NCBI RefSeq assembly: GCF_015865035.1 | Contig: NZ_JADZGI010000004.1 | Coordinates: forward strand, 1-64,000 | Length of the DNA stretch: 64,000 nt | DNA from: Novosphingobium aureum | Lineage (GTDB): Bacteria > Pseudomonadota > Alphaproteobacteria > Sphingomonadales > Sphingomonadaceae | Direction of reading: 5' to 3' | Translations under genes and position numbers: made by a program | Part shown: one piece after another, positions 1-10,756 of the stretch | Layout of the letters: each line of letters opens with the position of its first letter | Numbering within the stretch: the stretch's first letter is position 1 | The notes under the pieces: generated by a model | Told to the model about the DNA's origin: nothing | The model's database searches: none | Seen by the model: the letters and a program-made list of their open reading frames with translations, nothing else

Positions 1-188
1 TGATGCGCGGCGATCCGGACGAACGCAGCTTCTCGGTCATTTACCTCAGGCAAGGCCGCGTGATCGCGCTCGACTGCGTCAACATGGTCAAGGACTACGT
101 CCAGGGCCGCAAGCTCGTCGAGGCGGGCGCCAAGCCCGACCGCGAGGCGCTTGCCGACAAGGACGTGCCGCTCAAGTCGCTGCTTTAA
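1..188 (+). CDS. C-terminal end of a ferredoxin/putidaredoxin reductase-type FAD oxidoreductase (5' truncated)
   Basis: Only the last ~61 residues are inside the window; the frame is open to the left edge. The stretch [18 protein letters not shown] followed by [13 protein letters not shown] is typical of the small C-terminal reductase domain of NAD(P)H-dependent ferredoxin reductases such as putidaredoxin or rhodocoxin reductase, which pass electrons to a 2Fe-2S ferredoxin for cytochrome P450s or dioxygenases. The FAD and NAD-binding domains lie outside the window, so the partner cannot be named. The gene ends tail-to-tail with queG, overlapping it by 17 nt. Confidence 0.75.
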   Translation, partial: MRGDPDERSFSVIYLRQGRVIALDCVNMVKDYVQGRKLVEAGAKPDREALADKDVPLKSLL

Positions 189-1269
189 GCCTCGTACTGG
201 CCCATCGGGCGGCCTCGGCGACGACCGGATCGGGATCGACGAGCAGTGGCTCGACTTGCTCCAGCAATGCGGATTCCCCGCTGTTTCCTGCGGCATAGAG
301 GCAGTTGCGGATCATCCGGTCGCGCCCGATGCGCTTGATCGGGGAGCCGGAGAACAGCTTGCGAAAGCCCGCGTCGTCGAGCGTGAGCAGGTCCGCCAGC
401 GCGGGTGCGGTGAGCTCCGCGCGCGGCAGGAACGGCTTCATGCGGTGCGCGGTCTCGGCGAACTTGTTCCAGGGGCAGGCCGCGAGGCAGTCGTCGCAGC
501 CGTAGATGCGGTTGCCCAGTCCCTCGCGCAGGTCTTCAGGCACCGGTCCCTTGTGCTCGATGGTGAGGTAGCTGATGCAGCGGCGTGCATCGAGCTTGTA
601 GGGCGCGGGGAAGGCATTTGTCGGGCAGGCGTCCTGACAGGCGCTGCACGAGCCGCAGCGATCGCGCGCGGGCCTTGCTACCGGCAGCTCTAGCGTCGTG
701 TAGATTTCGCCCAGGAACAGCCACGAGCCGTGTTCGCGGCTCACCATGTTGGTATGCTTGCCCTGCCAGCCCAGCCCTGCTGCGGCGCCGAGCGGCTTTT
801 CCATGACGGGCGCGGTATCGGTGAAGACCTTGACCCCGACCGGACCGCCGTTCCCGCTCCCGTCGGTGCCCAGACCGCGCCGCTCCCCTTCGGCGACGAT
901 CCAGCGTGCCAGGTGCTTGAGCGCCTTCTTGACGGTGTCGTGGTAGTCGGCGCCTTGCGCATAGACCGAAATGCGCCCGGTCGTACCAGCATCCGCGAGC
1001 GCGAGCGGATCGTGCGCGGGGGCATAGCTCATGCCCAGCGCGATGACCGATCGGCACTCCGGCCAGAGCCCTTGCGGCGAGCGGCGATGGTGCGCGCGCT
1101 CCTCCATCCAGCCCATCGATCCGTGCATGCCTGCGGCAAGCCATTCGTCGAGCCCTTTCGCACGCGCAGGATCTTCGCTTGCGCAGGCTATCCCGAACGC
1201 GCAGAACCCGAGTTCGCGGGCCTGCTCTTCGAGATCTTCGAGGAATTCGATTAGGTTGGTCTTAACCAA
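172..1269 (-). CDS. queG: Epoxyqueuosine reductase QueG
   Basis: 365-residue cobalamin-dependent iron-sulfur enzyme that reduces epoxyqueuosine to queuosine in the wobble position of GUN-decoding tRNAs. Two ferredoxin-like cysteine clusters are visible, [12 protein letters not shown] and [11 protein letters not shown], matching the two 4Fe-4S sites. The catalytic aspartate region appears as [14 protein letters not shown]. The C-terminal HEAT-like segment ([12 protein letters not shown]) is also typical. Length fits the family. The start is a TTG with a GGAG about 6 nt upstream. It is divergent from the ABC exporter, with 45 nt between the start codons. Confidence 0.93.
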   Translation of the reverse strand: MVKTNLIEFLEDLEEQARELGFCAFGIACASEDPARAKGLDEWLAAGMHGSMGWMEERAHHRRSPQGLWPECRSVIALGMSYAPAHDPLALADAGTTGRISVYAQGADYHDTVKKALKHLARWIVAEGERRGLGTDGSGNGGPVGVKVFTDTAPVMEKPLGAAAGLGWQGKHTNMVSREHGSWLFLGEIYTTLELPVARPARDRCGSCSACQDACPTNAFPAPYKLDARRCISYLTIEHKGPVPEDLREGLGNRIYGCDDCLAACPWNKFAETAHRMKPFLPRAELTAPALADLLTLDDAGFRKLFSGSPIKRIGRDRMIRNCLYAAGNSGESALLEQVEPLLVDPDPVVAEAARWASTRLKAAT

Positions 1270-1314
1270 GGCTGCTCCAGACCTGACGGAAACGTCGAAG
1301 GCGTCGAGGGGTCG

Positions 1315-2319
1315 ATGAACATTGCACTAGGAGATTGGTCGGTGTCGGGCAATCGCGCGCAGGACGCCGCAGCGCAAGGAACGCCTCTGGCGATCCATGC
1401 CAGCGGGCTGGTCAAGCGCTTCGACGGCGTCACCGCGGTCGAGGGCGTCGATCTCGCGGTTCCCGAAGGTTCGGTCTACGGCATTCTCGGTCCCAACGGC
1501 GCGGGCAAGACCACTACCTTGCGCATGCTGCTCGGCATCATCGAACCCGATGCGGGCGAACGCGTCGTGCTCGGCTCCGACCGGCCCCACGAGATTGCCC
1601 ACGCCATCGGCTATCTTCCCGAGGAGCGCGGCCTCTACCCAGCGATGAAGGCGGTCGAGGCGATCGCCTTTCTCGGGGCACTGCGCGGCCTGCCGCTCAG
1701 GGAAGGGCGGCGACGCGGGCGCGAGTTGCTCGAGACGCATGGCCTGGGCCATGCCGCCGACCGGCAGATCCGGCAGCTTTCCAAGGGCATGGCCCAGCAG
1801 GTGCAGATCCTCGGCACACTCGTCCATCGGCCGCGCCTCGTCGTTTTCGATGAGCCCTTCAGCGGTCTCGACGCGCTCAACCAGGGGCGGCTCGAACGGA
1901 TGATCCGGGGCCTCGCCGAGCAGGGCACCACGGTGATCTTCTCCACCCACGTCATCGCGCACGCCGAACGCCTTTGCGACGAAGTCGCGATCATCGCCGG
2001 GGGCAAGGTGCCCTTCGCGGGACCGGTCGATCTCGCGCGCGACCGCATCCCGGCGCAGGTCCGCCTCGAAACTCGTGAGCGCGATGGTGTCTGGCGCGCG
2101 GCCTTGCCCTGCGACGCGCGTCATGAGGGCAATTTCTGGTTCTTCCCCTTGCCCGAGACCGGGATCGAGCCGCTGCTGCGCGCGCTGATCGAGGGCGAGG
2201 CCGGCATTCTCTCGCTCTCGATCGAGCGCGCTGGCCTGCACGATGCCTTCGTCGCCATCGCGGGCGAGGCGGCGGCGCGTGCGCTCGAACAGGACAATCC
2301 GGTGGAGGCAGGCGCATGA
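1315..2319 (+). CDS. ABC transporter ATP-binding protein (NatA-like)
   Basis: 334-residue nucleotide-binding subunit of an ABC-2 type exporter. It carries Walker [10 protein letters not shown], signature LSKGMAQQ, Walker [12 protein letters not shown] and the switch histidine STHV. A C-terminal ~90-residue extension resembles the DUF4162 domain found in NatA/YhaQ-type ATPases. Its stop overlaps the start of the permease gene by 4 nt (ATGA), so the two are translationally coupled. A Na+-export or drug-export role is possible by family, but the substrate cannot be read from sequence. The first ~25 residues before the ABC fold are unusual; the ATG has GAGGGG just upstream. Confidence 0.85.
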   Translation: MNIALGDWSVSGNRAQDAAAQGTPLAIHASGLVKRFDGVTAVEGVDLAVPEGSVYGILGPNGAGKTTTLRMLLGIIEPDAGERVVLGSDRPHEIAHAIGYLPEERGLYPAMKAVEAIAFLGALRGLPLREGRRRGRELLETHGLGHAADRQIRQLSKGMAQQVQILGTLVHRPRLVVFDEPFSGLDALNQGRLERMIRGLAEQGTTVIFSTHVIAHAERLCDEVAIIAGGKVPFAGPVDLARDRIPAQVRLETRERDGVWRAALPCDARHEGNFWFFPLPETGIEPLLRALIEGEAGILSLSIERAGLHDAFVAIAGEAAARALEQDNPVEAGA

Positions 2320-3590
2320 GCGGACCATTACGCAAGGAAGAAGCGCATAGCGGGCGTCTTTCCGTGCTGAGTGCGGCATGGGTCATCGCCCGGCGCGATT
2401 TCATGGCGATCCTGTTCAGCCGCGCTTTCTTCTTCTTCCTGCTCGGCCCCTTGTTCCCGCTGATCGTCGGCGCTCTGGCGGGATCGGTCGGCCAGCGTGT
2501 CCAGCAGACTGCCCAGCTGCAGGAGATCGGCGTGGTCATGGACGCCGAAGCCACCGCTGCCGTCGTGCAGGCAGGCGCGCAGCTCAAGGAGCAGCTCGGC
2601 GATGCCGTGCCCGATATCGTCGCCGTTTCGGGTCTCGATGCCGATGAGCGTGCCAATCCTGAAAACCTGCTGACCGCTCACGAGACCGGTGTCGCGGCGA
2701 TCCTGTCCGGTTCGCTCGATGCGCCCGTGCTCAGCGGCCCCGGGCGCGAGATCGAGGCCTGGCGAGGGGCTGTCGCCATGGCCGTGTCGCGCGCGCGCTC
2801 GGGCACGGCTTTCGTCCTGCCCGAGGTCGCGCTGGCCCCAACGGTCACCAGTGGCGCAGACGAGCTGCGCGGGCGGCTGCGCACCGCGCAAAGTGCGCAG
2901 ATGCTGCTGTTCCTGTTGACGATGATGCTGGCTGGCATGGTCCTTTCCAACCTCGTCGAGGAAAAGGGCAACAAGATCATCGAGGTACTCGCCGCCGCGA
3001 TCCCGATGGAATCGGTATTTCTGGGCAAGCTCTTCGCCATGCTCGGCGTATCGCTGGTCGGGATCGCCACCTGGGCGACGGTCATCGGCGGGGTCTTTGT
3101 GATCGGCGGTTCGGCCATGCCCAGCCTGACCGAACCTGCGGTGGGCTGGCCGATGCTGTTCGTTCTGGGCGTGGTCTATTTTTCGACCGCCTACCTGCTG
3201 CTGGGCTCGGTCTTCCTGGCCATCGGGTCGCTCGCCAGCACGGTGCGCGAGGTGCAGACACTGTCGATGCCGGTGACCATGGTGCAGCTGCTGGTGTTCT
3301 TCCTTGCCAGCTACGCCATGACTCAGCCGGGCAGCACGATCGAGATCGTCTCGCTGCTGTTTCCCTTCAGCGCGCCCTTCGCGATGCTCGCACGTGCTGC
3401 GCAGGACCCGGCGTTGCTGCCGCATCTCGCTGCCGTGCTGGGGCAGGGCGCATGGGTCGTGCTGCTGGTGCGGCTCGGTTCGGCACTGTTTCGAAAGCGC
3501 GTGATGAAGTCAGGCGGCGCCGGTGCGCGAAAAGGGCGTGGCGGTGGGATCGGCCGGTTGTTCAGGCGAAAGGCAGCATCGCAGGCCTAG
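2316..3590 (+). CDS. ABC-2 family transporter permease (NatB-like)
   Basis: 424-residue membrane partner of the preceding ATPase. It has one transmembrane helix near residues 27-50, a ~170-residue extracytoplasmic domain, then a block of five or six helices from ~residue 205. This is the layout of the ABC2_membrane_3 (NatB/YhaP) family. The motif LVEEKGNKIIEVLAAAIP, at the start of the C-terminal membrane block, is diagnostic for that family. The C-terminus is basic (GARKGRGGGIGRLFRRK) and cytoplasmic. It probably forms a two-gene operon with the ATPase; substrate unknown. Confidence 0.85.
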   Translation: MSGPLRKEEAHSGRLSVLSAAWVIARRDFMAILFSRAFFFFLLGPLFPLIVGALAGSVGQRVQQTAQLQEIGVVMDAEATAAVVQAGAQLKEQLGDAVPDIVAVSGLDADERANPENLLTAHETGVAAILSGSLDAPVLSGPGREIEAWRGAVAMAVSRARSGTAFVLPEVALAPTVTSGADELRGRLRTAQSAQMLLFLLTMMLAGMVLSNLVEEKGNKIIEVLAAAIPMESVFLGKLFAMLGVSLVGIATWATVIGGVFVIGGSAMPSLTEPAVGWPMLFVLGVVYFSTAYLLLGSVFLAIGSLASTVREVQTLSMPVTMVQLLVFFLASYAMTQPGSTIEIVSLLFPFSAPFAMLARAAQDPALLPHLAAVLGQGAWVVLLVRLGSALFRKRVMKSGGAGARKGRGGGIGRLFRRKAASQA

Positions 3591-3649
3591 GCTCAGGAGG
3601 CGGGTGCTTCCTCGAGAGAAGCTGGGACCCGCGCCAAGGGAGACTCACC

Positions 3650-4168
3650 ATGCCTGAGAAAACGCGTATGCTGCAGGCCGGCGCAGCGCTCGATCGCCGC
3701 GCGGCGCTGGTCTGGCTCGGCACCGGCGCGGCGAGCCTTGCACTCACCGCCTGCGGTGCCGGCGATGCCGAGGCGCGCAGCTTCCCCGTCCATTACAGCG
3801 AGGCGGAATGGAAGCGCCGCCTGACCCCGGCCCAGTTCCGCATCCTGCGCAAGGCAGGGACCGAGAGGCCCTATTCCTCCCCGCTCAACGACGAGCACCG
3901 CGCGGGCACGTTCGTCTGCGCAGCGGATGGCCACCCACTGTTCTCCTCACGCACGAAGTACGAAAGCGGCACTGGCTGGCCCAGCTTCTGGAAACCACTG
4001 CCCGGTGCAGTCGGCACCTCCACCGACCATGCCCTCGGCATGGCACGCACCGAGGTGCACTGCGCGCGCTGCGGCGGACACCTGGGCCATGTCTTCGGTG
4101 ACGGACCGAAGCCGACCGGCAAGCGTTATTGTATGAACGGTGCTGCGATGAAGTTCCGCCCCGATTAG
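3650..4168 (+). CDS. msrB: Peptide-methionine (R)-S-oxide reductase MsrB, predicted exported lipoprotein
   Basis: 172 residues. Catalyses thioredoxin-type reduction of methionine-R-sulfoxide in oxidised proteins. Motifs seen: ESGTGWPSF, CARCGGHLGHVFGDGP and RYCMNGAAMKF with the catalytic cysteine. The N-terminus has a twin-arginine-like DRRAALVWLG, a hydrophobic stretch and a lipobox LTAC, so it probably works anchored in the cell envelope. Start chosen at the ATG preceded by AAGGGAGA; a longer upstream frame overlaps the permease and adds no homology. Odd point: the first zinc CxxC pair reads CAAD, leaving one ligand pair incomplete. Confidence 0.9.
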   Translation: MPEKTRMLQAGAALDRRAALVWLGTGAASLALTACGAGDAEARSFPVHYSEAEWKRRLTPAQFRILRKAGTERPYSSPLNDEHRAGTFVCAADGHPLFSSRTKYESGTGWPSFWKPLPGAVGTSTDHALGMARTEVHCARCGGHLGHVFGDGPKPTGKRYCMNGAAMKFRPD

Positions 4169-4199
4169 GGCAGGATCCTGGGCAGGGCGGAGCCTCGAG

Positions 4200-5231
4200 C
4201 TACTTTCCCGCCTCGGTCAGCGGGGTGTCGCCGCGCACTGCGTCGCGCCTTCCCTGCGTGCGCTGCCGCGCCGCTCGGTTGCCAAGCAGTGCGAGAATGC
4301 GATCGGTTGGCGGCACGAAGAGCCATGGCGCAAATCGGTCGCTGACCATGCGGATCGCAACCGGTACAAGCGCGCCCACCAGCGTGGTGAGAGGGACGGC
4401 GGCGACATGCGGGATCGGCAGTCTGGCGATGATCGCGAGGAAATGCGCAACCGCGGCGAAGTGGATCACGAAGATCTCGAGCGAATGTCGGCCGAGGAAC
4501 TCGAAGAAGGCCTCCACCGGCTTTACGGTGGCGGCAATGATCGCGGCGAATGCCAGGCCCGCCGTTGCGCCGGCGACCGAAACACCGGGTATGAAGTCGA
4601 GGCGGTAGCTGATCGCGGCCAGAATCGCGCCTGCGGCAAAGACCGGGTACTTGTAGTGCCCCAGATGCGGGATGAAGCTGCGCCCGAACCAGAACGTGGC
4701 AAGGAAGAACACGGCATTGCGCGGCATGCGCGCCTGGATCGGGGTTATCCACTCGGGCGTGGTCGCATCGAAGCTGAACAGCAGCGCGAGAACCGCGAAG
4801 AAGCACAAGGCAAGCGCGCGGGCCGGGCCCGCGACCTTGCCGAAGATGCGATAGGCAAGCAGGGCCCAGATGAACCACAAGTGCAATTCGGGCGACCACC
4901 AGGCCGTAAGCAGGTAACTGGGAGACTTCGACTGGACGAGGGTGTAGATCGCCGTCCACAGCGCATAGAGCCAGATCAGGGGAAACAAGCGCTTGAGGAA
5001 GTACTTGGACCAGGTTTCGCTGATCGAATGGGCTGCGACATAGCCGGAGACCGCGAAGAACAGGGGCATCCGGATCGAAAGCAGCGGGTCATTGATCGAG
5101 AAGTAGAAATTCTCCGGCGTGAATTGCGCGTACTTGGACAGCAGCAGGACATGCCAGAAGACGACCAGCAGGATGGATATGCCCTTGGCGGTATCCAGCC
5201 ATTTGAGTCGTCCCTTGGGAATTTCTACCAT
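4200..5231 (-). CDS. Acyltransferase family 3 membrane protein
   Basis: Integral membrane O-acyltransferase-like protein (~343 residues from the chosen ATG). The N-terminal motif RLKWLDTAKGISILLVVFWH, with the conserved histidine in helix 1, and MPLFFAVSGY in the next segment are hallmarks of the acyltransferase-3 family (OafA/NodX/OpgC relatives). About ten hydrophobic helices follow. Such proteins acetylate or succinylate sugars, peptidoglycan or exported glycans; the substrate is not evident. Longer starts exist at 5288 (ATG) and 5294 (TTG), but the family motif begins close to the 5231 start. It converges on msrB. Confidence 0.8.
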   Translation of the reverse strand: MVEIPKGRLKWLDTAKGISILLVVFWHVLLLSKYAQFTPENFYFSINDPLLSIRMPLFFAVSGYVAAHSISETWSKYFLKRLFPLIWLYALWTAIYTLVQSKSPSYLLTAWWSPELHLWFIWALLAYRIFGKVAGPARALALCFFAVLALLFSFDATTPEWITPIQARMPRNAVFFLATFWFGRSFIPHLGHYKYPVFAAGAILAAISYRLDFIPGVSVAGATAGLAFAAIIAATVKPVEAFFEFLGRHSLEIFVIHFAAVAHFLAIIARLPIPHVAAVPLTTLVGALVPVAIRMVSDRFAPWLFVPPTDRILALLGNRAARQRTQGRRDAVRGDTPLTEAGK

Positions 5232-5430
5232 GCCGGGTCTCGATCGATGCTTGGGGGAAGGCTGAATGCTAAGTTCGGCCCTTCGCATGTGCAAGATGTA
5301 ATGATCGAGCGCGCTGCGTTACTTGGGACAAGGTGTGCGGCTTGCGGGCCTGACTGAGAAAAGATCGCCTTTTCAGGCTCTAGCCCAGGCTTCGAGAGCT
5401 TTCGCTCGGGGGCTTCTGACCGAAATGTGC

Positions 5431-5515
5431 TGGTACGGGCGGCGGGACTCGAACCCGCACGATCAAGGATCAGGGGATTTTAAGTCCCCGGCGTCTACCA
5501 TTCCGCCACGCCCGC
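5431..5515 (-). tRNA. tRNA-Leu (anticodon UAA)
   Basis: 85-nt cloverleaf read on the minus strand. It has acceptor arm GCGGGCG pairing with CGCCCGT, discriminator A, an encoded CCA, T arm with GGTTCGAGTCC, and anticodon stem GGGGA/TCCCC enclosing loop CTTAAAA, which gives anticodon TAA. A long variable arm (about 15 nt) is as expected for a class II leucine tRNA. It reads UUA codons, which are rare at this GC content. Confidence 0.95.
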
Positions 5516-5703
5516 ATGTGCACTTGCTGGGCGCGATCTGGCAGATCGCGCGGGCTCGGGCAACGCAATTGCACGATGCTCTCGCGCTTTTCGCCGGATT
5601 GGCGTCCAGAACTGGCTGCGTTCAGATGAGGCGCCCGGAATGCGCGTGGCAGACCGGGCGAAAGCAGCGCGGAAGGCCTTGATTGCCGCGAAGGGGCGGA
5701 AGC

Positions 5704-5985
5704 TCAGCTTACGTTGAGCCTCGCGCGCATTTCCTTGCCCGGCTTGAAGTAGGGCACGCGCTTTTCGGGGACCTCGACGCTTTCGCCGGTGCGCGGATTG
5801 CGACCGACACGACCGTCGCGATGACGGGTCGAGAACGCGCCGAAACCGCGCAGTTCGACCCGGCCTCCATCGGCGAGGCGCTGGGCTATCTCGTCGAAGA
5901 ATGTATCCACCGCGCTTTCGACGTCTTCGGTGCGCAGCTCGGGATTTTCCTTGGCAAGGGCCTGGAGAAGTTCAGATCGGATCAT
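5704..5985 (-). CDS. ihfB: Integration host factor subunit beta
   Basis: 93 residues, the usual IHF-beta length. This DNA-bending HU-family protein pairs with IHF-alpha in nucleoid structure, recombination and transcription. The N-terminus [17 protein letters not shown] and the signature [21 protein letters not shown] with the intercalating R-N-P turn identify it. The start is the internal ATG with GAGGA upstream; an upstream in-frame extension of 16 codons is not family-like. The ihfA partner is not in the window. Confidence 0.93.
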   Translation of the reverse strand: MIRSELLQALAKENPELRTEDVESAVDTFFDEIAQRLADGGRVELRGFGAFSTRHRDGRVGRNPRTGESVEVPEKRVPYFKPGKEMRARLNVS

Positions 5986-6314
5986 GGCGGTCACGTATCC
6001 TCGTTCAAGGGCGAAAAAAATCGCCGATCCCACATCGAATCATAAAATTGCGCGACCAATCGCATCTAGTTAAACGGAAAATGCCATTTTGCGGGCTCTC
6101 GCGCAATGCCTAAGGCCCCGATCGCGGTTTCTTTCGCGATTCCGGGCGCGACGACCCGGACTGTCCACGCGATGGGCCGCGCGGCCCCTTCACAACCCGC
6201 GTTTTGGCGCTAGGCTCGCGCCATCATTCCGCCTGCCGGAAGCGCCGTGACCGGCGCGACTGCGGTTTGCAGGCGAGACATTACGCTATCAAGACTAAGG
6301 GAATTGCGGGGTCG
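5986..6314. other. Intergenic region between divergent ihfB and POT transporter genes
   Basis: 329 nt without a credible gene. The first ~120 nt next to ihfB are noticeably A/T-richer and probably hold the ihfB promoter. The rest is GC-rich, leading to the transporter start. I see no clear operator, RNA gene or terminator here. Confidence 0.5.
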
Positions 6315-7901
6315 ATGGCTACATCATTTGCCGAAAGCGGGGATGCCCGTGGCACTATCCTGGGGCATCCGAAAGGACTTTTCGTCCTCTTCTTCGCCGA
6401 AATGTGGGAGCGCTTCTCCTACTACGGCATGCGGGCGCTGCTGATCTTCTACCTGACCAAGCACTGGCTCTTCTCCGACGGCGAAGCCGGCGTCATCTAC
6501 GGTGCATATACCGCACTGGTCTACATTACCCCGGTGCTCGGCGGCTATCTTGCCGACCGCTATCTCGGACAACGCAAGGCGGTGCTGTTCGGCGCCGTCG
6601 TACTGACCTTCGGCCACTTCCTGATGGGCTTCGAGGGTACCGGCGGGCAGGATGCGGCCAGCCTCAACGTGTTCTGGCTGGCGCTCGCGTTCATCATCGT
6701 GGGCTCGGGCTTCCTCAAGGCGAACATCTCGGTGATCGTGGGGCAGCTTTACACCCGCACCGATGCGCGCCGCGATCCGGCCTACACCATCTTCTACATG
6801 GGCATTAACCTCGGCGCCTTCCTCGGCTCGCTGCTCTGCGGCTACCTGGGCGAGACCTATGGCTGGTCCTACGGTTTCGGCGCGGCGGGCGTGGGCATGC
6901 TGCTCGGCCTCGTGGTCTTCATGTGGGGCAAGCCGCTGCTCATGGGCCGCGGCGAGGCACCGATCGCGCTTTCGAAGGGGCTCGAGTGGGGGCTTTACGG
7001 CGTCGGCCTGCTGGCAGTGCTGCTGTGCTGGTGGCTGGTCCAGAACCAGGCCGTGGTCGGCACTCTGCTCGGCATCTTCGGTGCGATCCTGGTGCTCGGC
7101 GTGATCGGCTACTCGGTGGTCAAGCTCCCGCGCGAGGACCGCGACCGCATCTTCGCCGCGCTGTTCCTGATCTTCGTCTCGATCGTGTTCTGGGCGCTGT
7201 TCGAGCAGGCGGGCAACTCGCTCTCGCTGTTCACCGACCGCGAAGTCGATCGCGTGATGTTCGGCTGGGAGGCTCCCGCCTCGATGTTCCAGTCGCTCAA
7301 CGCTGCCTACATTTTCCTGCTCGCGCCGTTCTTCGCCGGGCTGTGGACGATGCTGGGCAGGCGCGGGATGGAGCCGTCGACCCCGTTCAAGTTCGGTCTT
7401 GGCGTGGTCCAGGTCGGCCTCGGCTTCCTCGTGCTGGTTGCCGGTGCCAATGCTGCGGGCATGGACAATGCCGTGCCGGTTGCGTTCATCTTCCTGATCT
7501 ACCTGCTGCACACCACCGGCGAACTGTGCCTTTCGCCGGTCGGGCTCTCGGCGATGAACCGTCTCTCGCCCGCGCACATGGCTTCGCTGATCATGGGCAC
7601 CTGGTTCTTCGCTTCGGCGACCGGCAACTTCGCCGCGGGTCTTATCTCGCAGGCCGCCGGCGGTGAGGGGCTCGAAGGCGGCGAGGCCGGCAAGGAGCTG
7701 GTGCTCGGCGTCTACTCGACGGTGGGCTGGTACGGCGTCGGCATCGGCATTGCCGTGCTCGCGCTCAGCCCGGTGGTGAAGCGCTTCATGCACCTCGACA
7801 CCTTGCAGGACGACAATGTCTCCGACGATCTCGCGGGATCGCCGGAAGCCGGGATGGAGGCGCTTGAGGGCGGCGTCCACCCGGACCTCAAGAACAACTG
7901 A
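6315..7901 (+). CDS. POT/PTR family proton-dependent oligopeptide transporter
   Basis: 528-residue inner-membrane symporter importing di- or tripeptides with protons. It has the POT signature AEMWERFSYYGMRALL in helix 1 (the ExxERFxYYG proton-coupling motif) and the second family motif FYMGINLGAFLG in helix 5. About 14 hydrophobic helices are seen. The start is the ATG after GGGG at 6305-6311; an upstream in-frame ATG lies 111 nt earlier and adds non-conserved residues. A hairpin follows the stop. The downstream secreted amidohydrolase pair is compatible with a peptide or amide utilisation neighbourhood. Confidence 0.92.
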   Translation: MATSFAESGDARGTILGHPKGLFVLFFAEMWERFSYYGMRALLIFYLTKHWLFSDGEAGVIYGAYTALVYITPVLGGYLADRYLGQRKAVLFGAVVLTFGHFLMGFEGTGGQDAASLNVFWLALAFIIVGSGFLKANISVIVGQLYTRTDARRDPAYTIFYMGINLGAFLGSLLCGYLGETYGWSYGFGAAGVGMLLGLVVFMWGKPLLMGRGEAPIALSKGLEWGLYGVGLLAVLLCWWLVQNQAVVGTLLGIFGAILVLGVIGYSVVKLPREDRDRIFAALFLIFVSIVFWALFEQAGNSLSLFTDREVDRVMFGWEAPASMFQSLNAAYIFLLAPFFAGLWTMLGRRGMEPSTPFKFGLGVVQVGLGFLVLVAGANAAGMDNAVPVAFIFLIYLLHTTGELCLSPVGLSAMNRLSPAHMASLIMGTWFFASATGNFAAGLISQAAGGEGLEGGEAGKELVLGVYSTVGWYGVGIGIAVLALSPVVKRFMHLDTLQDDNVSDDLAGSPEAGMEALEGGVHPDLKNN

Positions 7902-7911
7902 CGCTACCGAC

Positions 7912-7939
7912 CCGGCCCGCTCCAGATCGAGCGGGCCGG
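7912..7939 (+). terminator. Hairpin downstream of the POT transporter gene
   Basis: Perfect 11-bp GC-rich stem CCGGCCCGCTC / GAGCGGGCCGG with a 6-nt loop, followed by TTCATTT. It is 10 nt past the transporter stop and 24 nt before the next start. The T-tract is imperfect, so it may be an attenuating rather than a full terminator. Confidence 0.6.
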
Positions 7940-7963
7940 TTCATTTCAACAGGGGAATACGCG

Positions 7964-9345
<1,382 letters not shown>

Positions 9346-9349
<4 letters not shown>

Positions 9350-10662
9350 AGCGCATTCTCGCACTCACCGCAGCGCTTGGAGCGCTTGCCTGCCCGCTTG
9401 CGGCTTCGGCACAGAACATCGCCATCACTAACGCGACGCTCGCCAAGGGCGACGGCAGCGAACCTGTCGAGGGCGCGAGTGTCGTCGTCCAGAACGGCAA
9501 GGTCGTGGCCGCCGGTGTCGGCATCGCCCTTCCCGCCGGGATCGAGACTGTCGATGGCACCGGCAAGTGGGTGACGCCCGGACTTTACTCCGCGCTGACC
9601 GATCTTGGTCTGTGGGACGTCCAGGCGGTCGGTGACAGCAACGACACCGCCGCTGACGAGAGCCCGTTCAACGCCAGTCTCGACGTCGTACCTGCGCTCA
9701 ACCCGAGCAGCCAACACATCGCGGTCAGCCGCGAGGGCGGGGTCACGCGCGCCAGCGTCACGCCCCATCCGGGCAATTCGATCTTTTCAGGCCAGGGGGC
9801 GCTGATCGATTTGGGCGCGGATGCCGCGATCGTCGACAACGCCCGCGCCTTCCAGTTCGTGGTGCTGGGCGAGACCGGGGCACGCCTTGCAGGCGGCAGC
9901 CGCGTTGCCTCGCAGGTCGTGCTGCGCAATGCACTGCGCGAGGCGAAGGCACTGGTCGGCACGCCCGCCGGCGCCGAGCGTGCGTCCGACGCGATGCTTA
10001 CCCACGCTGACGCGGCCGCGCTGGGTCCGGTGGTCAAGGGCGAGCAGCCGCTTTACGTGATGGCCGAGCGCGCCTCCGACATCCGCGCCGTGCTTGCGCT
10101 CAAGAGCGAATTCCCGGCGCTCAAGCTGGTCTTGGTCGGTGCGACCGAGGGCTGGCTGGTGGCTCCCGAAATCGCCGCTTCGGGCGTACCGGTGATCACC
10201 GCGCCGATGCGCGACCTGCCCGAGCAGTTCGAGGTGCTGGGCTCGACCCAGTCGAACATCGGGCGCATGGTCCAGGCTGGCGTGAAGGTCGCGATCGGCA
10301 TGTTCGCGGGCGACAACCAGCCGCGCTGGGCCACCGAGCAGGCGGGTAACATGGTCGCGCTCACCAGGATGCCGGGCGCCACCGGGCTGACCTGGGCACA
10401 GGCCTTCGCCGCGATCACTTCCATCCCCGCCGAGATCAGCGGCATGGGTGGCAAGGACGGCGGCAAGACCGAAGGCGTGCTTGCACCCGGCGCGGTGGGC
10501 GATGTGGTCCTGTGGGACGGCGATCCGCTCGAGCTGTCCTCGGCGCCGGTCTCGGTGTGGATCGACGGGGTCAAGCAGCCCTTCGACAGCCATCAGGCAC
10601 GCCTGCGCGAGCGCTACCAGAACCTCGACAGGACTTACATGCCCAAGGCCTACGACTGGTAG
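9346..10662 (+). CDS. Secreted amidohydrolase-like protein lacking the N-terminal metal-binding HxH (probably non-catalytic partner)
   Basis: 438 residues, with signal peptide ending AASAQN. The sequence parallels its upstream neighbour throughout: GTGKWVTPGL at the strand-1 position, and AVGDVVLWDGDPLELSS in the C-terminal sandwich. At the place where active enzymes have HxH it reads YSALTDLG, and no HSD-type motif is seen near the C-terminus. It overlaps the upstream gene by 4 nt, with AAGGAG 7 nt before the ATG, so the two proteins are made together. I infer a pseudoenzyme subunit or a hydrolase with an altered metal site. Confidence 0.8.
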
Positions 10663-10756
10663 GAGAGGGCACAATCGCGATCCGCATGCGTTGAATTTCC
10701 CAGATGGCTACGGCGAACCACCCGAGGGGGCGAGCCATGCGACAGGGGAATGTGAC

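Noticed and set aside
6324..7880. A 518-codon minus-strand frame opposite the POT transporter
   Set aside because: Antisense to a clear transporter gene with highly charged, low-complexity translation.
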